Part shown: positions 6,714 through 16,262 of the stretch, piece by piece
How positions within the stretch are numbered: position 1 is the stretch's first letter
Layout: each line of letters opens with the position of its first letter
Source: Bacteroides sp. GM023
GTDB lineage: Bacteria; Bacteroidota; Bacteroidia; Bacteroidales; Bacteroidaceae
Direction: 5' to 3'
Length of the DNA: 64,000 nucleotides
Assembly (NCBI RefSeq): GCF_014750685.1
Contig: NZ_JAAXGE010000011.1
Coordinates: forward strand, 62,001-126,000
The notes under the pieces: model-generated
Seen by the model: the letters and a program-made list of their open reading frames with translations, nothing else
Database searches by the model: none
What the model was told of the DNA's origin: nothing
Program-made: the position numbers and the translations under genes

Positions 6714-8237
6714 TTATTTAGGCAACGTCACAGAGAAATGTTGATTCGGAGTGTGTTGCTCAAAGATGATAGCTTTCATCTTTTCCACAATATCAGGATG
6801 TTGGAGTGCTATATCGTTGTCCTCGTGAATATCCGTTTTCAGATTGTAGAGAGAAGGTTTTCCCTTCTTGACGATTAGTTTCCAGTCACCCATGCGCACA
6901 GCTATTTGATTCGTTTCATTGAATTCCCAATACAGGAAGTCGTGCTGCTTTTGTTTCTTCTTGCCTAGCAATGTCGGGGCAAAAGAGATACCATCGAAAT
7001 AATCCACTTCTTTTTCCTTGTTGCGGTATTTCTTCTCATAGTTCTTGATGCCGGCTATGTCGCAGAAAGTAGGCATTAAATCATAGAAAGCACAGATATG
7101 GTCGTTTACTTCACCTGCGGGTACACGTCCCGGCCAACGGGCGATAAACGGAATACGTATGCCGCCTTCGTGACACTGGCGTTTCAGTCCGCGCAGCTTT
7201 CCGTCTCTGCCGAAGAAAGTAGGATCTGCTCCGCCTTCCTCGTGAGGGCCGTTGTCACTGGAGAAGATGACTAATGTATTCTCATCCAGTCCTTTCTCTT
7301 TCAGCTTTTTCAGAACCTCACCCACGTAATAGTCCAGGCGGGTAATCATGCCGGCAAACTGGGCGTGCGTATGCGTGATAGCATTGTAGCGTGAACCTTT
7401 GCTGCCTTTGAATATCTTGTCCGGATCGAATTTCGCTTTATATTCGTTCAAGATGGAATCTTCCGGCTGAACCAATTCTGCATGAGGTAACGTATAAGTA
7501 AGCACACCGAAGAACGGTTGTTTGCCGTCCTGATGGTCCAGCCATTCCATGGCTTTTTGATGAATCATGTCGGCGGAATATTGCGACCGTTTCTGATACT
7601 CAGGACCATACATCGGATATTTGATGTTTTCGTCCATTACCACACGTACTACTCCGGTGTCGCCTAACGCTTTGCTGTAACGGTTGAGGAAGTTGGGGTA
7701 GTAAAGATGAGCCTGGAACTGGCAGATATAGCCGTAGTACTCGTCCACACCCCGTTTGTCGGGGGTAGAAGAGGAGCCTTCGTAGCCGCCTGCCCATTTG
7801 CCGAACATACCTGTGTTATAGCCATTATCCTTCATTATTTCCGGCAGGATGATGTGCTCCGGGTCATAAGGATGCTGTCCTACTATTGACGGTTCCTCGT
7901 TTTCTCCGTACATGACGATAGGAGCGTTTCTCCAATATTCTTTGTTGCCGCGTACTTCGCAGTGACCGCTGTGTTGCCCTGTCATAAACGAAGCTCTTGA
8001 AGGAGCGCTGACGGGGCTACCTGCATACGCTTGTGTGAAGCGTATCCCTTCTCCGGCCATCGCATCTATATGGGGGGTGCGTATAAATGGTTGGCCGTAG
8101 CATCCCAAATCGCCATATCCCATGTCATCACAGAGGATGAACAGGATATTCGGTTTGGCATTTTTCTTCTGTGCATTGGCGGATAAAGCAGATAGAAGCA
8201 GTGTGCCGCCAATGATCGAAATTGATTTGTAATCCAT
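6714..8237 (-). CDS. S-type formylglycine sulfatase (family S1), secreted
   Basis: A 507-residue sulfatase with signal peptide (ends SALSANAQ). It shows metal-binding D37/D38 in ILCDDMGYGD and the catalytic signature S77-A-P-S-R81, in which Ser rather than Cys becomes formylglycine, so it depends on an anSME-type maturase encoded elsewhere. Later blocks (GMFGKWAGG, FSSDNGPHEEGGADP) complete the alkaline-phosphatase fold. It probably removes sulfate from host glycans. The exact linkage cannot be read from sequence. It follows the second sulfatase gene by 46 bp on the same strand and ends the PUL1 transcript. Confidence 0.93.
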   Translation of the reverse strand: MDYKSISIIGGTLLLSALSANAQKKNAKPNILFILCDDMGYGDLGCYGQPFIRTPHIDAMAGEGIRFTQAYAGSPVSAPSRASFMTGQHSGHCEVRGNKEYWRNAPIVMYGENEEPSIVGQHPYDPEHIILPEIMKDNGYNTGMFGKWAGGYEGSSSTPDKRGVDEYYGYICQFQAHLYYPNFLNRYSKALGDTGVVRVVMDENIKYPMYGPEYQKRSQYSADMIHQKAMEWLDHQDGKQPFFGVLTYTLPHAELVQPEDSILNEYKAKFDPDKIFKGSKGSRYNAITHTHAQFAGMITRLDYYVGEVLKKLKEKGLDENTLVIFSSDNGPHEEGGADPTFFGRDGKLRGLKRQCHEGGIRIPFIARWPGRVPAGEVNDHICAFYDLMPTFCDIAGIKNYEKKYRNKEKEVDYFDGISFAPTLLGKKKQKQHDFLYWEFNETNQIAVRMGDWKLIVKKGKPSLYNLKTDIHEDNDIALQHPDIVEKMKAIIFEQHTPNQHFSVTLPK

Positions 8238-8283
8238 TAGGTTGTGTAAGTTTTAAAAAGGTTGAATAAATGAATGTTTGGAA

Positions 8284-9852
8284 TTATTTGCCTATCAGGT
8301 CTTTTCCTTCGCGTACGCTTTGGAGAATGTTTTGAAGTTCAGTCACTTTTTCAGGCATTTCCTTTGCATAATTAGTCACCTCTTTTACTTCTTGCATCTT
8401 ATAGAGTTGTGGCTCTTTAGAGTTTCCGGTTTCAATTTTCGGTCCCCACTGAATCATCTTCGGCCCGTTATTAGGTTCGATATATTTCCAGTCTTTAGTG
8501 CGGACGGATAAAGTGTGGTTGGCAGCCTGCTCAATAACCCAGGGGCGGTCTTTCTTTTCTTTGCCCAGCCAGCTTCCGAGGAAGTTGTAGCTATCCGGTG
8601 CAGTATTTTTAGGCATAGTAGCTCCGGTCAGGGTAGCCAAAGAAGCGAGCCAGTCTATTTGGGATACTAATAAATCGGAAGTCTTGCCTTTCTTCACTTC
8701 TTTCGGCCAACTAAGGATAGCAGGAATACGGGTTCCACCTTCGAAAGCACTGTATTTATTACCTCTTAGTGGTCCGGCAGGGCTGTGTCCGTTGAGGAGT
8801 TCTTCTGCTTTATCATCATATCCGTCATCAACAACCGGGCCGTTATCGCTTGAAAGGATGATGAGTGTGTTTTCTCTCAAACCTAGTTTTTCAAGTGTGT
8901 TCATAATTTCGCCGACACAGTAGTCGAACTGTACGATAGCGTCACCTCTTAATCCCATCGGGTTCTTTCCTCTGAAACGGTCATGAGGGAAGCGGGGAAC
9001 GTGTACGTCATTCGTTGCGAAGTAGAGGAAGAAAGGTTTATCCTTGTTTTCTTCGATGAACTGAATAGCGTGTGTAGTCAGTGAATCTGCTATATTTTCG
9101 TCTTTCCAAAGTGCCTTGCCGCCACCTTTCATAAAGCCGATACGGGAAATTCCGTTAACGATGGACATATCGTGTCCGTGGCTGGGTTTAAGATTATACA
9201 GCAATTCGGGATTACTCTTTCCGGTTGGTTCACCTTCAAAGTTCTTTTGATAGCTCACTTCGATAGGAGCGCTCGGGTCATAGTTGGCTACTTTTCCGTT
9301 CTCGATGTACACGCAGGGAACACGGTCGGCTGTAGCTGCCATGATGTAGTGGTAGTCGAAGCCCAGGTCGCCGAGTGCGCAAGGCAGTATAGCGTTCCAG
9401 TCTTGTGTTCCGCCCTTATCTCCAAGGCCGAGGTGCCATTTACCGATTGCTGCGGTAGTGTAGCCCGTACTTTTGAACATATCTGCCATCGTGTATTGCT
9501 CGGGACGGATAATCATTCCTGCATTTCCGGCAGCTACATCCGTTCCTTTTTTACGCCAGGCATATTCTCCTGTCAGCATGGAATAACGGGAAGGCGTGCT
9601 GGTTGCGGCAGTGGCATGAGCATTGGTAAAAAGAATACCCGATTTTGCCAGTCGGTTGACATTCGGAGTTTCTACGTTTTTGGCTCCGTAGCATTGCAAG
9701 TCTCCGTAGCCGAGGTCGTCGGCGTAGATGAATACGACATTAGGAGTTTTTGACTTTGTCGGTGTTGTGTTTTCCGGCGTTTTGTTCGTTGCTGATACTG
9801 TAGTGATACAGACTGTAGAAGATAAAACTGTGAATAACAGGGGGTGTTTCAT
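8284..9852 (-). CDS. S-type formylglycine sulfatase (family S1), secreted
   Basis: A 522-residue sulfatase with a signal peptide of about 21 residues. It shows D45/D46 (IYADDLGYGD), catalytic S85-T-P-S-R89, IGKWHLGLGD and LSSDNGPVVDDGYDD. It differs enough from its downstream neighbour to suggest a different sulfate position rather than recent duplication. It is preceded by its own candidate promoter and by a terminator after susD, so its level may be set apart from susCD. Like its neighbour it needs an anaerobic maturase not present here. Confidence 0.93.
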   Translation of the reverse strand: MKHPLLFTVLSSTVCITTVSATNKTPENTTPTKSKTPNVVFIYADDLGYGDLQCYGAKNVETPNVNRLAKSGILFTNAHATAATSTPSRYSMLTGEYAWRKKGTDVAAGNAGMIIRPEQYTMADMFKSTGYTTAAIGKWHLGLGDKGGTQDWNAILPCALGDLGFDYHYIMAATADRVPCVYIENGKVANYDPSAPIEVSYQKNFEGEPTGKSNPELLYNLKPSHGHDMSIVNGISRIGFMKGGGKALWKDENIADSLTTHAIQFIEENKDKPFFLYFATNDVHVPRFPHDRFRGKNPMGLRGDAIVQFDYCVGEIMNTLEKLGLRENTLIILSSDNGPVVDDGYDDKAEELLNGHSPAGPLRGNKYSAFEGGTRIPAILSWPKEVKKGKTSDLLVSQIDWLASLATLTGATMPKNTAPDSYNFLGSWLGKEKKDRPWVIEQAANHTLSVRTKDWKYIEPNNGPKMIQWGPKIETGNSKEPQLYKMQEVKEVTNYAKEMPEKVTELQNILQSVREGKDLIGK

Positions 9853-9884
9853 TCTATATGTTTTATTAAGGGTTAATAGAAATG

Positions 9885-9916
9885 CAAATGTATTACTCTA
9901 TTTTATTAAAAACAAC
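9885..9916 (-). promoter_or_regulatory. Candidate promoter of the sulfatase pair
   Basis: The reverse strand reads GTTG-N20-TACATTTG: the -33 box has one mismatch to TTTG and the -7 box matches TAnnTTTG. It lies about 33 bp before the sulfatase ATG. The -33 box sits inside the arm of the preceding terminator hairpin. Confidence 0.4.
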
Positions 9917-9973
9917 TTTGTCATCCATAAAAATGTTTATTACATAAATATATGGATGATAAAGTTGTTTTTT
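9908..9973. terminator. Strong hairpin between susD and the sulfatases
   Basis: Arms AAAAACAACTTTGTCATCCATA and TATGGATGATAAAGTTGTTTTT (about 22 bp, one mismatch) enclose a 21-nt loop, with T-rich flanks on both strands. Reading leftward it would terminate susCD transcripts. Confidence 0.75.
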
Positions 9974-10015
9974 ATATGCTTGGGTATTAATGGAAATACG
10001 TTTTAATACTTCAGA

Positions 10016-11983
10016 TTAATACTCCGGATTCTGGATAATTTGAGGAACTTTATTCACTTCACCAATAGGGATAGGCATCAGATAATTCTTTCTTGCGAAG
10101 TTCCGGATTGCATTCAGTTTTTTCACGGTGAGAAATGTTTCGTCTGTTTTTCCACTGATATTCATTCCTTCTGGTACTTCTCCCAAACTTTCTGCCTTTT
10201 TCCAGCGGCGTAAATCCCAAAAACGGTGGTTTTCCATATAAAACTCAATCTGGCGTTCCTGACGGACGATAGCTTGCAATCCTTCGTAAGTGTTTGCATA
10301 TGCTGCACCTGCTTTGGATTTTTTCCATGCTGCATCTACTCCCAGTATGCCGGCACGTGTGCGAACCTTGTCAATATATTCTTTGGCAGTGGCGAAATTG
10401 GCCGGGTCTTGTGTTTCTATCAAAGCTTCTGCATAGTTCAGATACATTTCCGCCATTCTGAATACCGGATAAGGATAATGATCGGCTGCTGGCCCTGTCT
10501 TATAAAGAGGACTGACACACTTTTTATTCAAATATCCGCTTATGGAATAATTGGCAGCACGTCCGTCCCATCCTTGCTGCTGACCATATTTAAGGTCTAA
10601 CTTAACAATTCGGTTGGCTTGGTTGCCTGTAATAGCTGCTCCATAAAATTGACTAATTTCAAAAGCGCCATTATGGAAGCCAATCCATGCATAGAAACGA
10701 GGCTCACGTCCAAGATTCAGGTTTAGTACTGTATCATTAAGTAAAGGTGCACCGGCTGCATACTCTTTAAGGGTTTTAGTAGGACAACCTGCCAAATAAT
10801 CGGGATCGATAGTGTAGTTTTTAGCTGTCAACAGACTAGTCTCATAACGATTGGGATAATCAAAATTTGGATCTTGGTCGATTGGTAGTCCATTGGCAGT
10901 ATAGAATCTTTCCACTGTAGTTAGGGTGGGGGCAAATAGGCTCCAAGAGTTTTTGTTTCCATTTGGGTGTGTCTGTTGATAAGGGGTTGACTGGTTGGAA
11001 ATCATATAGGCTGTTTCTTGACGTGTATCTCCCCATATAACTTCCGGATTAGAACCTTCGTTATCTATAAACGCCCAACGTACGGCACGTTCATACAAAT
11101 TATTCATCCCAGGTCTGGCAGCTGTAGCACTTCCGGCATCATTCTTATCATAGAGCCTGAAACCGACATTCTCCATTTGATTAATTGCATCTAATGTCAC
11201 TTCGGCAGCTTTTTTCCATTTTTCAACACTATATTCCTGAGAAATTAAGTGTTCGCCCTTACTGTTTTTGAAGTTGCTATAATATTCACTATTTCCGTTG
11301 AATAGGGGAGAGGCAGCGTATAAATACATACGTGAACGGAGAGCCAAAGCACAATATCTTGTGAGACGTCCATAGTCTTCAGTTTCAAAAAATTGTTCTT
11401 CCTTTAAGCCTTCTAACGCTATATCAATTTGTTCGTCTATGAATTCTACACATTTATCATAAGTAGAACGTTCGGGATATTCAATATAGGGAGTGGTCGC
11501 TTCATAGACATGATCCATAATCATTGCAGGACCGAACGCACGTAATATCAGCCAGTGGTAGTATGCAATCAACAGGTGGGCTTCGGCTTTATAATGAGTC
11601 AGGTTCTCTTCGGTCATATTGGGAGTTTTATCTACGACTGACAGGAATTCCCAACAGGTGCGAATACCATTGTAGCATGATTCCCATTGTGTCTTAGCAA
11701 GACTAGGAGCCGATGGTGAATAATATCCTCTGGAAAATTTGAATGCTTCTGTTTTTGATTCATCGGCAACGGCTATTTCTCCACCTGTCGTTTTGTCAAG
11801 TGCATCTGAACCGCGTGAATTCGGAATATATCCATAGCAAGCATTTAAATAATTTTTTGCTGCTGCAGGTGTTTCATATGTATTGAATTTAGTTGTTTGC
11901 TCATCTGGAACGATATCCAGATAATCACAACTGGCAAGTGATATGACAGACAATGCTATAAATATGTTTTTAATTCTTTTCAT
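10016..11983 (-). CDS. SusD/RagB-family glycan-binding outer-membrane lipoprotein
   Basis: A 655-residue lipoprotein (signal MKRIKNIFIALSVISLASC, Cys at 19). It forms the lid over the partner SusC transporter. SusD marks are TPR-like helices in the N-terminal half (YKAEAHLLIAYYHWLILRAFGP), RLTRYCALALRSRMYLYAASPLF, and the C-terminal signature PVFRMAEMYLNYAEALIE followed by RQERQIEFYMENHRFWDLRRWKKA. It starts 9 bp after susC. Large for the family, suggesting inserted loops. Confidence 0.95.
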   Translation of the reverse strand: MKRIKNIFIALSVISLASCDYLDIVPDEQTTKFNTYETPAAAKNYLNACYGYIPNSRGSDALDKTTGGEIAVADESKTEAFKFSRGYYSPSAPSLAKTQWESCYNGIRTCWEFLSVVDKTPNMTEENLTHYKAEAHLLIAYYHWLILRAFGPAMIMDHVYEATTPYIEYPERSTYDKCVEFIDEQIDIALEGLKEEQFFETEDYGRLTRYCALALRSRMYLYAASPLFNGNSEYYSNFKNSKGEHLISQEYSVEKWKKAAEVTLDAINQMENVGFRLYDKNDAGSATAARPGMNNLYERAVRWAFIDNEGSNPEVIWGDTRQETAYMISNQSTPYQQTHPNGNKNSWSLFAPTLTTVERFYTANGLPIDQDPNFDYPNRYETSLLTAKNYTIDPDYLAGCPTKTLKEYAAGAPLLNDTVLNLNLGREPRFYAWIGFHNGAFEISQFYGAAITGNQANRIVKLDLKYGQQQGWDGRAANYSISGYLNKKCVSPLYKTGPAADHYPYPVFRMAEMYLNYAEALIETQDPANFATAKEYIDKVRTRAGILGVDAAWKKSKAGAAYANTYEGLQAIVRQERQIEFYMENHRFWDLRRWKKAESLGEVPEGMNISGKTDETFLTVKKLNAIRNFARKNYLMPIPIGEVNKVPQIIQNPEY

Positions 11984-11992
11984 AACAACTAA

Positions 11993-14900
11993 TTATTTAA
12001 AAGTTAATTGGAAACCGATATTAAATGTACGTGCAGTAGGGTAACTCATTCCGGAACCGCCGCCCATTTCCGGATCCCAATACTTGAATGGCGAGAATGT
12101 CAATAAATTGCTGCCTGACAAGTAGACACGGAAAAATTTGTGAGTATAACCGATTTCTGCATTTTTCAGTTTCAGGAAAGCACCATTGCGCATCCAATAA
12201 GTAGAAGGTACTGTATTATTGGGATTATCGATAACACTCAGGCGCGGATAAGTGGCATTTGGATTCGGGTTTTCTTCAGTCCAACGTCCTTCGGCTACAA
12301 AATCCATTACTCCTCTCATGGCGTTAGTGCCAAAAGGATGGAAACTATTCATGAATAATGAACGTCTGGCTGCACCTTGAAAGAGGAAGGATACATCCCA
12401 TTTTTTGTATTTAATGGAACTACCGAAACCATAAATGATTTCCGGACTAGTTGTATTGCCCGTATAAACACGGTCGTTTTCATCTATAATTCCATCTCCA
12501 TTGACATCTTTGTATTTGATATCGCCTGCCCGTGGGGTATATCCAAGAGTCTGCTCAATCATATCCGGACTATCTATTTCTTCTTGTGTGAAAAGTCCCT
12601 CAGCTACATATACCAGTGCCTGGTCAATAGAATGTCCTACCCTTGACAAGTTGGGGTTACTTAGGTAAGGAGGATCGTCATAGGCTCTAATTTCATTATG
12701 AGCATATGTAAATGTTCCTTTTACGGAAACGAAAAGGTCTTTATTGACTTGTTTGTTATAGTCGATTGTGAAATCTAATCCTTGATTGTCAACTTCTCCT
12801 ACATTGCCATAAATTTTGGTAGAACCTATGCCGATAAAAGTCGGGATACTGTTGGTGCGTTGCAGATAAATCTTTTCACGACGTTCTTTGAATACGTCCA
12901 ATGAAATATTCACATCGTTGAATAAGGTGAGGTCAAATCCTGCATTGAATTTCTTTCCAACCTCCCATTGCAGATCGGGATTATAGTACCGAGTCCATAC
13001 CGGTCCTGCAGCACCTTTATTCATGGTTGTACCGAAGGTGTATTTAGGTGCGCCATTCAATGAAATTGTTTCCAGATATGCAAAACGCTCTGAACTATAG
13101 TCGTTACCTACAAGTCCGTATGAAGCTTTTAGTTTTAAACGGCTGATTACTTTGGAAAGCGGTTTCCAGAATTTCTCTTCTGAAATATTGTAACCTACGG
13201 CAATAGAAGGGAAAAATCCGAAACGGTGTCCTTTTACAAAGTTCTCAGAACCGTTATAACCGAAGTTTCCTTCGACCAGATATTTGTTCTCATAACCGTA
13301 TGAGATACGTCCTGCAATACCTTGTTTTCTTTGCGGCAGGGATTCAAGTAGAGAGGTCGGTTTATTGTTGGATGTTTCGTCTTGATTGTATAAGAACATG
13401 GCGTTGACATCATGACTGCCGAAAGTACGATTGTAGTCCAAATATGCCTGGATGTAAAGTTTGCGGGTACCAGTAGAGTTTTCGGCACCTTTGGTAGTCA
13501 GATTGGTTACTTGCTCACTACCGATCATTTCCAGATTATCACTATCTTTTGCATATTGGTATTGATTATAGCCGGAGCTACGTTCTACTATGGTTGTCGA
13601 AAGATTCTTGAAAGAAGCAAGCGCCTTGATTTTTAACCCTTTGGTTATAAAACTAAGGTCTTGTTCCAACCGTAGGTTAGCTTGGAAGGTGCTTTGGTCA
13701 TTTGATTTGTATCCTTTTACATATTCGGCTATCGGGTTTTTATAACCACCATTGTTGGTACCGCCACTCATACCACCCCAACGGAGATGCGTATCGTTTT
13801 CTTGTGCGGGAAATACAATGGGGAAGTCTACCGGAGATGCTGTACGTGCCAAATTAAAGATGTCGTTAGCACTCTGGGTCGGGCCATTCCAATTGCGGAT
13901 GCTGGCATTCAACCCCATAGATACTTTCGTCGTTTTGGTGACGTCGATGTCGAGATTGTTAACAAAGTCATAACGGATCACAGAGATGCTGTTATTGTAG
14001 GAGAAATAATCCTTACTCAATGACTTCAAATTACCGCCATCTCTTTTGACTGCCGCGCTCATGAAATAGTGAACAGACTTTTTACCACCACGGATATTGA
14101 CATTTGCCCGTTCAGAAAAAGCCAGTTTATTGAACATTTCTTTATACCAATTGACATTAGGATATCTTAGCGGGTCAATGCTATTGGCAGTTGCTGCGAT
14201 TTTATCATCAGAATATAGACCTTGTTGGTCACCACGTGTCAACTTGGCCTCGTTATAAAGTTTCATATATTCTATGCCGTCAACATATTCGGGTACATTG
14301 CTTAGTTGACGGGCAGAACCTTCCACTCTAATGTTGATGATAGGTTTTAATAGGTCTTCTCCTCGTTTGGTAGTCACAATCATAACACCATTGGCACCAC
14401 GAGTACCATATAGTGCTGTGGCGGTAGCGTCTTTTAAAACAGAAAAGCCTTCGATTACTTCAGGATCTAATGCGTTCAAATCGCTGGAACTGATTTCTAC
14501 GCCATCCAATACGATTAAAGCACTATTGCCATTGAGATTTGATTTTCCGCGTATCCAGAAATTTGCACCGTCTGCTCCCGGTTCACTACTGGACTGTACG
14601 GAGATAACACCAGCCAAACGGCCGGCAAAACTGCTGCTTAAACTGGAAGACGGAACTTTTAGTTCGGCAGGTTTGATTTGTTGCACGGAACCTACCAAAC
14701 TCTCTTTTTTCTGTCCTACACCGAAAGCAGTAACAACTACCTCGTCCAGAGCTTTGCTGTCCTCTTTCAATTCTATATTGATTAGTTTTTGTTTGCCAAC
14801 CTTTCTTTCCATTGTTTGATATCCGATATAAGAAATCACTAAGATATCTTCGGGCGAAGCATTGACCTTAAACTTACCATCAATATCTGAGATTACTCCG

Positions 14901-15331
14901 GTGCTGGCACCTTTTACCTGAACGGTAGCTCCAATGACAGGATCTCCTGTCAGGTAATCTACTACCACACCGATAATTTCATTCTTTTTACTTTGTTGCG
15001 GTGTAGTACTTTTTACTTCTTTTACCGATAAGATAACGTCTTTGCCTTTGATTGTGTATTTAATGTTGCTACCTTTTAAAACTTCAGACAGGACTTCGTC
15101 AAGGGTACCTGCGCAATTAATATCTTTTTTTCTATTATTGTCTAAGTCCGTCGATTTGAAAAAGAAAGAATATACACTATTTTTTTCAATAATGTTGATT
15201 GCTTCTTTTATAGTGATGGATTTTCCTTTTACAGACACTTTCTCTTGTGCTGCACTAACGGATAACGGAATGATGAATAAGAATAAAATGGTAATTCGCA
15301 TATACCATTTACTGGATTGTATTTTTTTCAT
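11993..15331 (-). CDS. SusC/RagA-family TonB-dependent transporter with N-terminal STN signalling domain
   Basis: A 1112-residue outer-membrane transporter. After the signal peptide comes an STN (secretin/TonB N-terminal) domain at about 30-105. This domain touches a periplasmic FecR partner and marks transporters under ECF sigma control. A carboxypeptidase-regulatory-like beta-sandwich follows (IIGVVVDYLTGDPVIGATV, 119-200), then the plug (LDGVEISSSDLNALDPEVIEGFSVLKDATATALYG) and the 22-strand barrel ending FNIGFQLTFK. It pairs with the adjacent SusD. The conserved promoter-like motif lies about 150 bp upstream. Confidence 0.95.
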   Translation of the reverse strand: MKKIQSSKWYMRITILFLFIIPLSVSAAQEKVSVKGKSITIKEAINIIEKNSVYSFFFKSTDLDNNRKKDINCAGTLDEVLSEVLKGSNIKYTIKGKDVILSVKEVKSTTPQQSKKNEIIGVVVDYLTGDPVIGATVQVKGASTGVISDIDGKFKVNASPEDILVISYIGYQTMERKVGKQKLINIELKEDSKALDEVVVTAFGVGQKKESLVGSVQQIKPAELKVPSSSLSSSFAGRLAGVISVQSSSEPGADGANFWIRGKSNLNGNSALIVLDGVEISSSDLNALDPEVIEGFSVLKDATATALYGTRGANGVMIVTTKRGEDLLKPIINIRVEGSARQLSNVPEYVDGIEYMKLYNEAKLTRGDQQGLYSDDKIAATANSIDPLRYPNVNWYKEMFNKLAFSERANVNIRGGKKSVHYFMSAAVKRDGGNLKSLSKDYFSYNNSISVIRYDFVNNLDIDVTKTTKVSMGLNASIRNWNGPTQSANDIFNLARTASPVDFPIVFPAQENDTHLRWGGMSGGTNNGGYKNPIAEYVKGYKSNDQSTFQANLRLEQDLSFITKGLKIKALASFKNLSTTIVERSSGYNQYQYAKDSDNLEMIGSEQVTNLTTKGAENSTGTRKLYIQAYLDYNRTFGSHDVNAMFLYNQDETSNNKPTSLLESLPQRKQGIAGRISYGYENKYLVEGNFGYNGSENFVKGHRFGFFPSIAVGYNISEEKFWKPLSKVISRLKLKASYGLVGNDYSSERFAYLETISLNGAPKYTFGTTMNKGAAGPVWTRYYNPDLQWEVGKKFNAGFDLTLFNDVNISLDVFKERREKIYLQRTNSIPTFIGIGSTKIYGNVGEVDNQGLDFTIDYNKQVNKDLFVSVKGTFTYAHNEIRAYDDPPYLSNPNLSRVGHSIDQALVYVAEGLFTQEEIDSPDMIEQTLGYTPRAGDIKYKDVNGDGIIDENDRVYTGNTTSPEIIYGFGSSIKYKKWDVSFLFQGAARRSLFMNSFHPFGTNAMRGVMDFVAEGRWTEENPNPNATYPRLSVIDNPNNTVPSTYWMRNGAFLKLKNAEIGYTHKFFRVYLSGSNLLTFSPFKYWDPEMGGGSGMSYPTARTFNIGFQLTFK

Positions 15332-15483
15332 GTTTAAAAAATTGATTAATACAAGATTAGATTAATATCATAACAGATTGAAGATGTTATTCCTCAGTAT
15401 CTGCTTCAAGGGTACTTTTCTTTTTCCATGTGTTTTTCTTAATTATGAATTTGCTTAACTGTTCAATTTTTAAAGGCCTCTGT

Positions 15484-15520
15484 TATAAATACAGTTGATT
15501 TGTCGATGTCCCGTACATGA
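15484..15520 (-). promoter_or_regulatory. Candidate ECF-sigma promoter, copy A (upstream of susC)
   Basis: The forward strand reads TATAAATACA-N16-CCCGTACATGA. Read toward susC it is TCATGTACGGG-N16-TGTATTTATA. The same two blocks with the same 16-bp spacing occur upstream of the PUL1 anti-sigma gene (20123-20159) and I saw them nowhere else in the window. It also sits 75 bp before the divergent sigma gene, so it could serve that gene instead. Confidence 0.6.
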
Positions 15521-15594
15521 CTTCCATCTTTTTTTCTTCTTATCCTTTTTTTCTTGTGTTTTTTTCGTACTTTAGCTGCATCTTATAAATATTG

Positions 15595-16164
15595 ATGATG
15601 ACCGAAGAGCAAGCAGTAATATTGTTGGGTAAGGAAGATAATCATGAAGCATACTCTTTTTTGTATGAGATGTACTGGACTAAAGTGTATAACTTTGCCA
15701 GGCTTTACATCTCTTCTATAGAAGATGCAAAAGAGATTGTTCAGATTGTTTTTGTGAAATTATGGGAAACCCGTGCTTTCCTGAAAGAAAATGAAAGTTT
15801 GAAGGGTTATCTTTTCATTATTACCCGTAATATTATATTCAATCAGAAAAGAAGGAATTTCAATGAGGACTTTTATAAGTCTTCCGTATTAGATGCCTAT
15901 ACGGAAGATAACATCAACGACTGCTGTGAAGCTGAAGAAAAGATGTATGCTTTGGAACTAAGCAGATTTATAGATGCTTTGATTCAGAGTTTGCCGGAAA
16001 GGCAGCGTGATTGCTTTTTACTCAGCAGGGTTGAAAAAATGACTTACCGTGAGATTGGAGAACGCTTGGGTATTAGTGACCGTACTGTCGAAGTACATAT
16101 AATGCGGGCTCTGAAATACTTGAAGAAAAATATTATTCTATTCCTTATCTTTTTGGCTCACTAA
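15595..16164 (+). CDS. ECF RNA polymerase sigma factor (PUL1)
   Basis: A 189-residue sigma-70 family protein. The sigma2 region is near residues 20-85 (YSFLYEMYWTKVYNFARLY, DAKEIVQIVFVKLWE, GYLFIITRNIIFN). The sigma4 helix-turn-helix lies near 130-175 (LPERQRDCFLLSRVEKMTYREIGERLGISDRTVEVHI). The ATG at 15595 was chosen over an in-frame TTG three bases earlier. The C-terminus ends in a hydrophobic tail (NIILFLIFLAH). It is transcribed away from susC and faces the M60 gene. The FecR partner is 3 kb away, not adjacent. Confidence 0.92.
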   Translation: MMTEEQAVILLGKEDNHEAYSFLYEMYWTKVYNFARLYISSIEDAKEIVQIVFVKLWETRAFLKENESLKGYLFIITRNIIFNQKRRNFNEDFYKSSVLDAYTEDNINDCCEAEEKMYALELSRFIDALIQSLPERQRDCFLLSRVEKMTYREIGERLGISDRTVEVHIMRALKYLKKNIILFLIFLAH

Positions 16165-16181
16165 TGTAAACATATAAAGAA

Positions 16182-16220
16182 AGCCTATTACCACTTCCCT
16201 TGGGAAAGCGATAATAGGCT
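16182..16220. terminator. Bidirectional hairpin between convergent genes
   Basis: Arms AGCCTATTA / TAATAGGCT plus an imperfect inner stem lie between the ends of the sigma and M60 genes. T-rich sequence follows on the forward side. Confidence 0.6.
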
Positions 16221-16262
16221 GTTAATTTTGTGTTTATGTTACTTTTCCTACTATTGTTTTAT

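Noticed and set aside
15332..15594. Standard Bacteroides promoter for PUL1 susC
   Set aside because: No TAnnTTTG with TTTG 19-21 bp upstream was found facing susC. The ECF-type motif is the better candidate.
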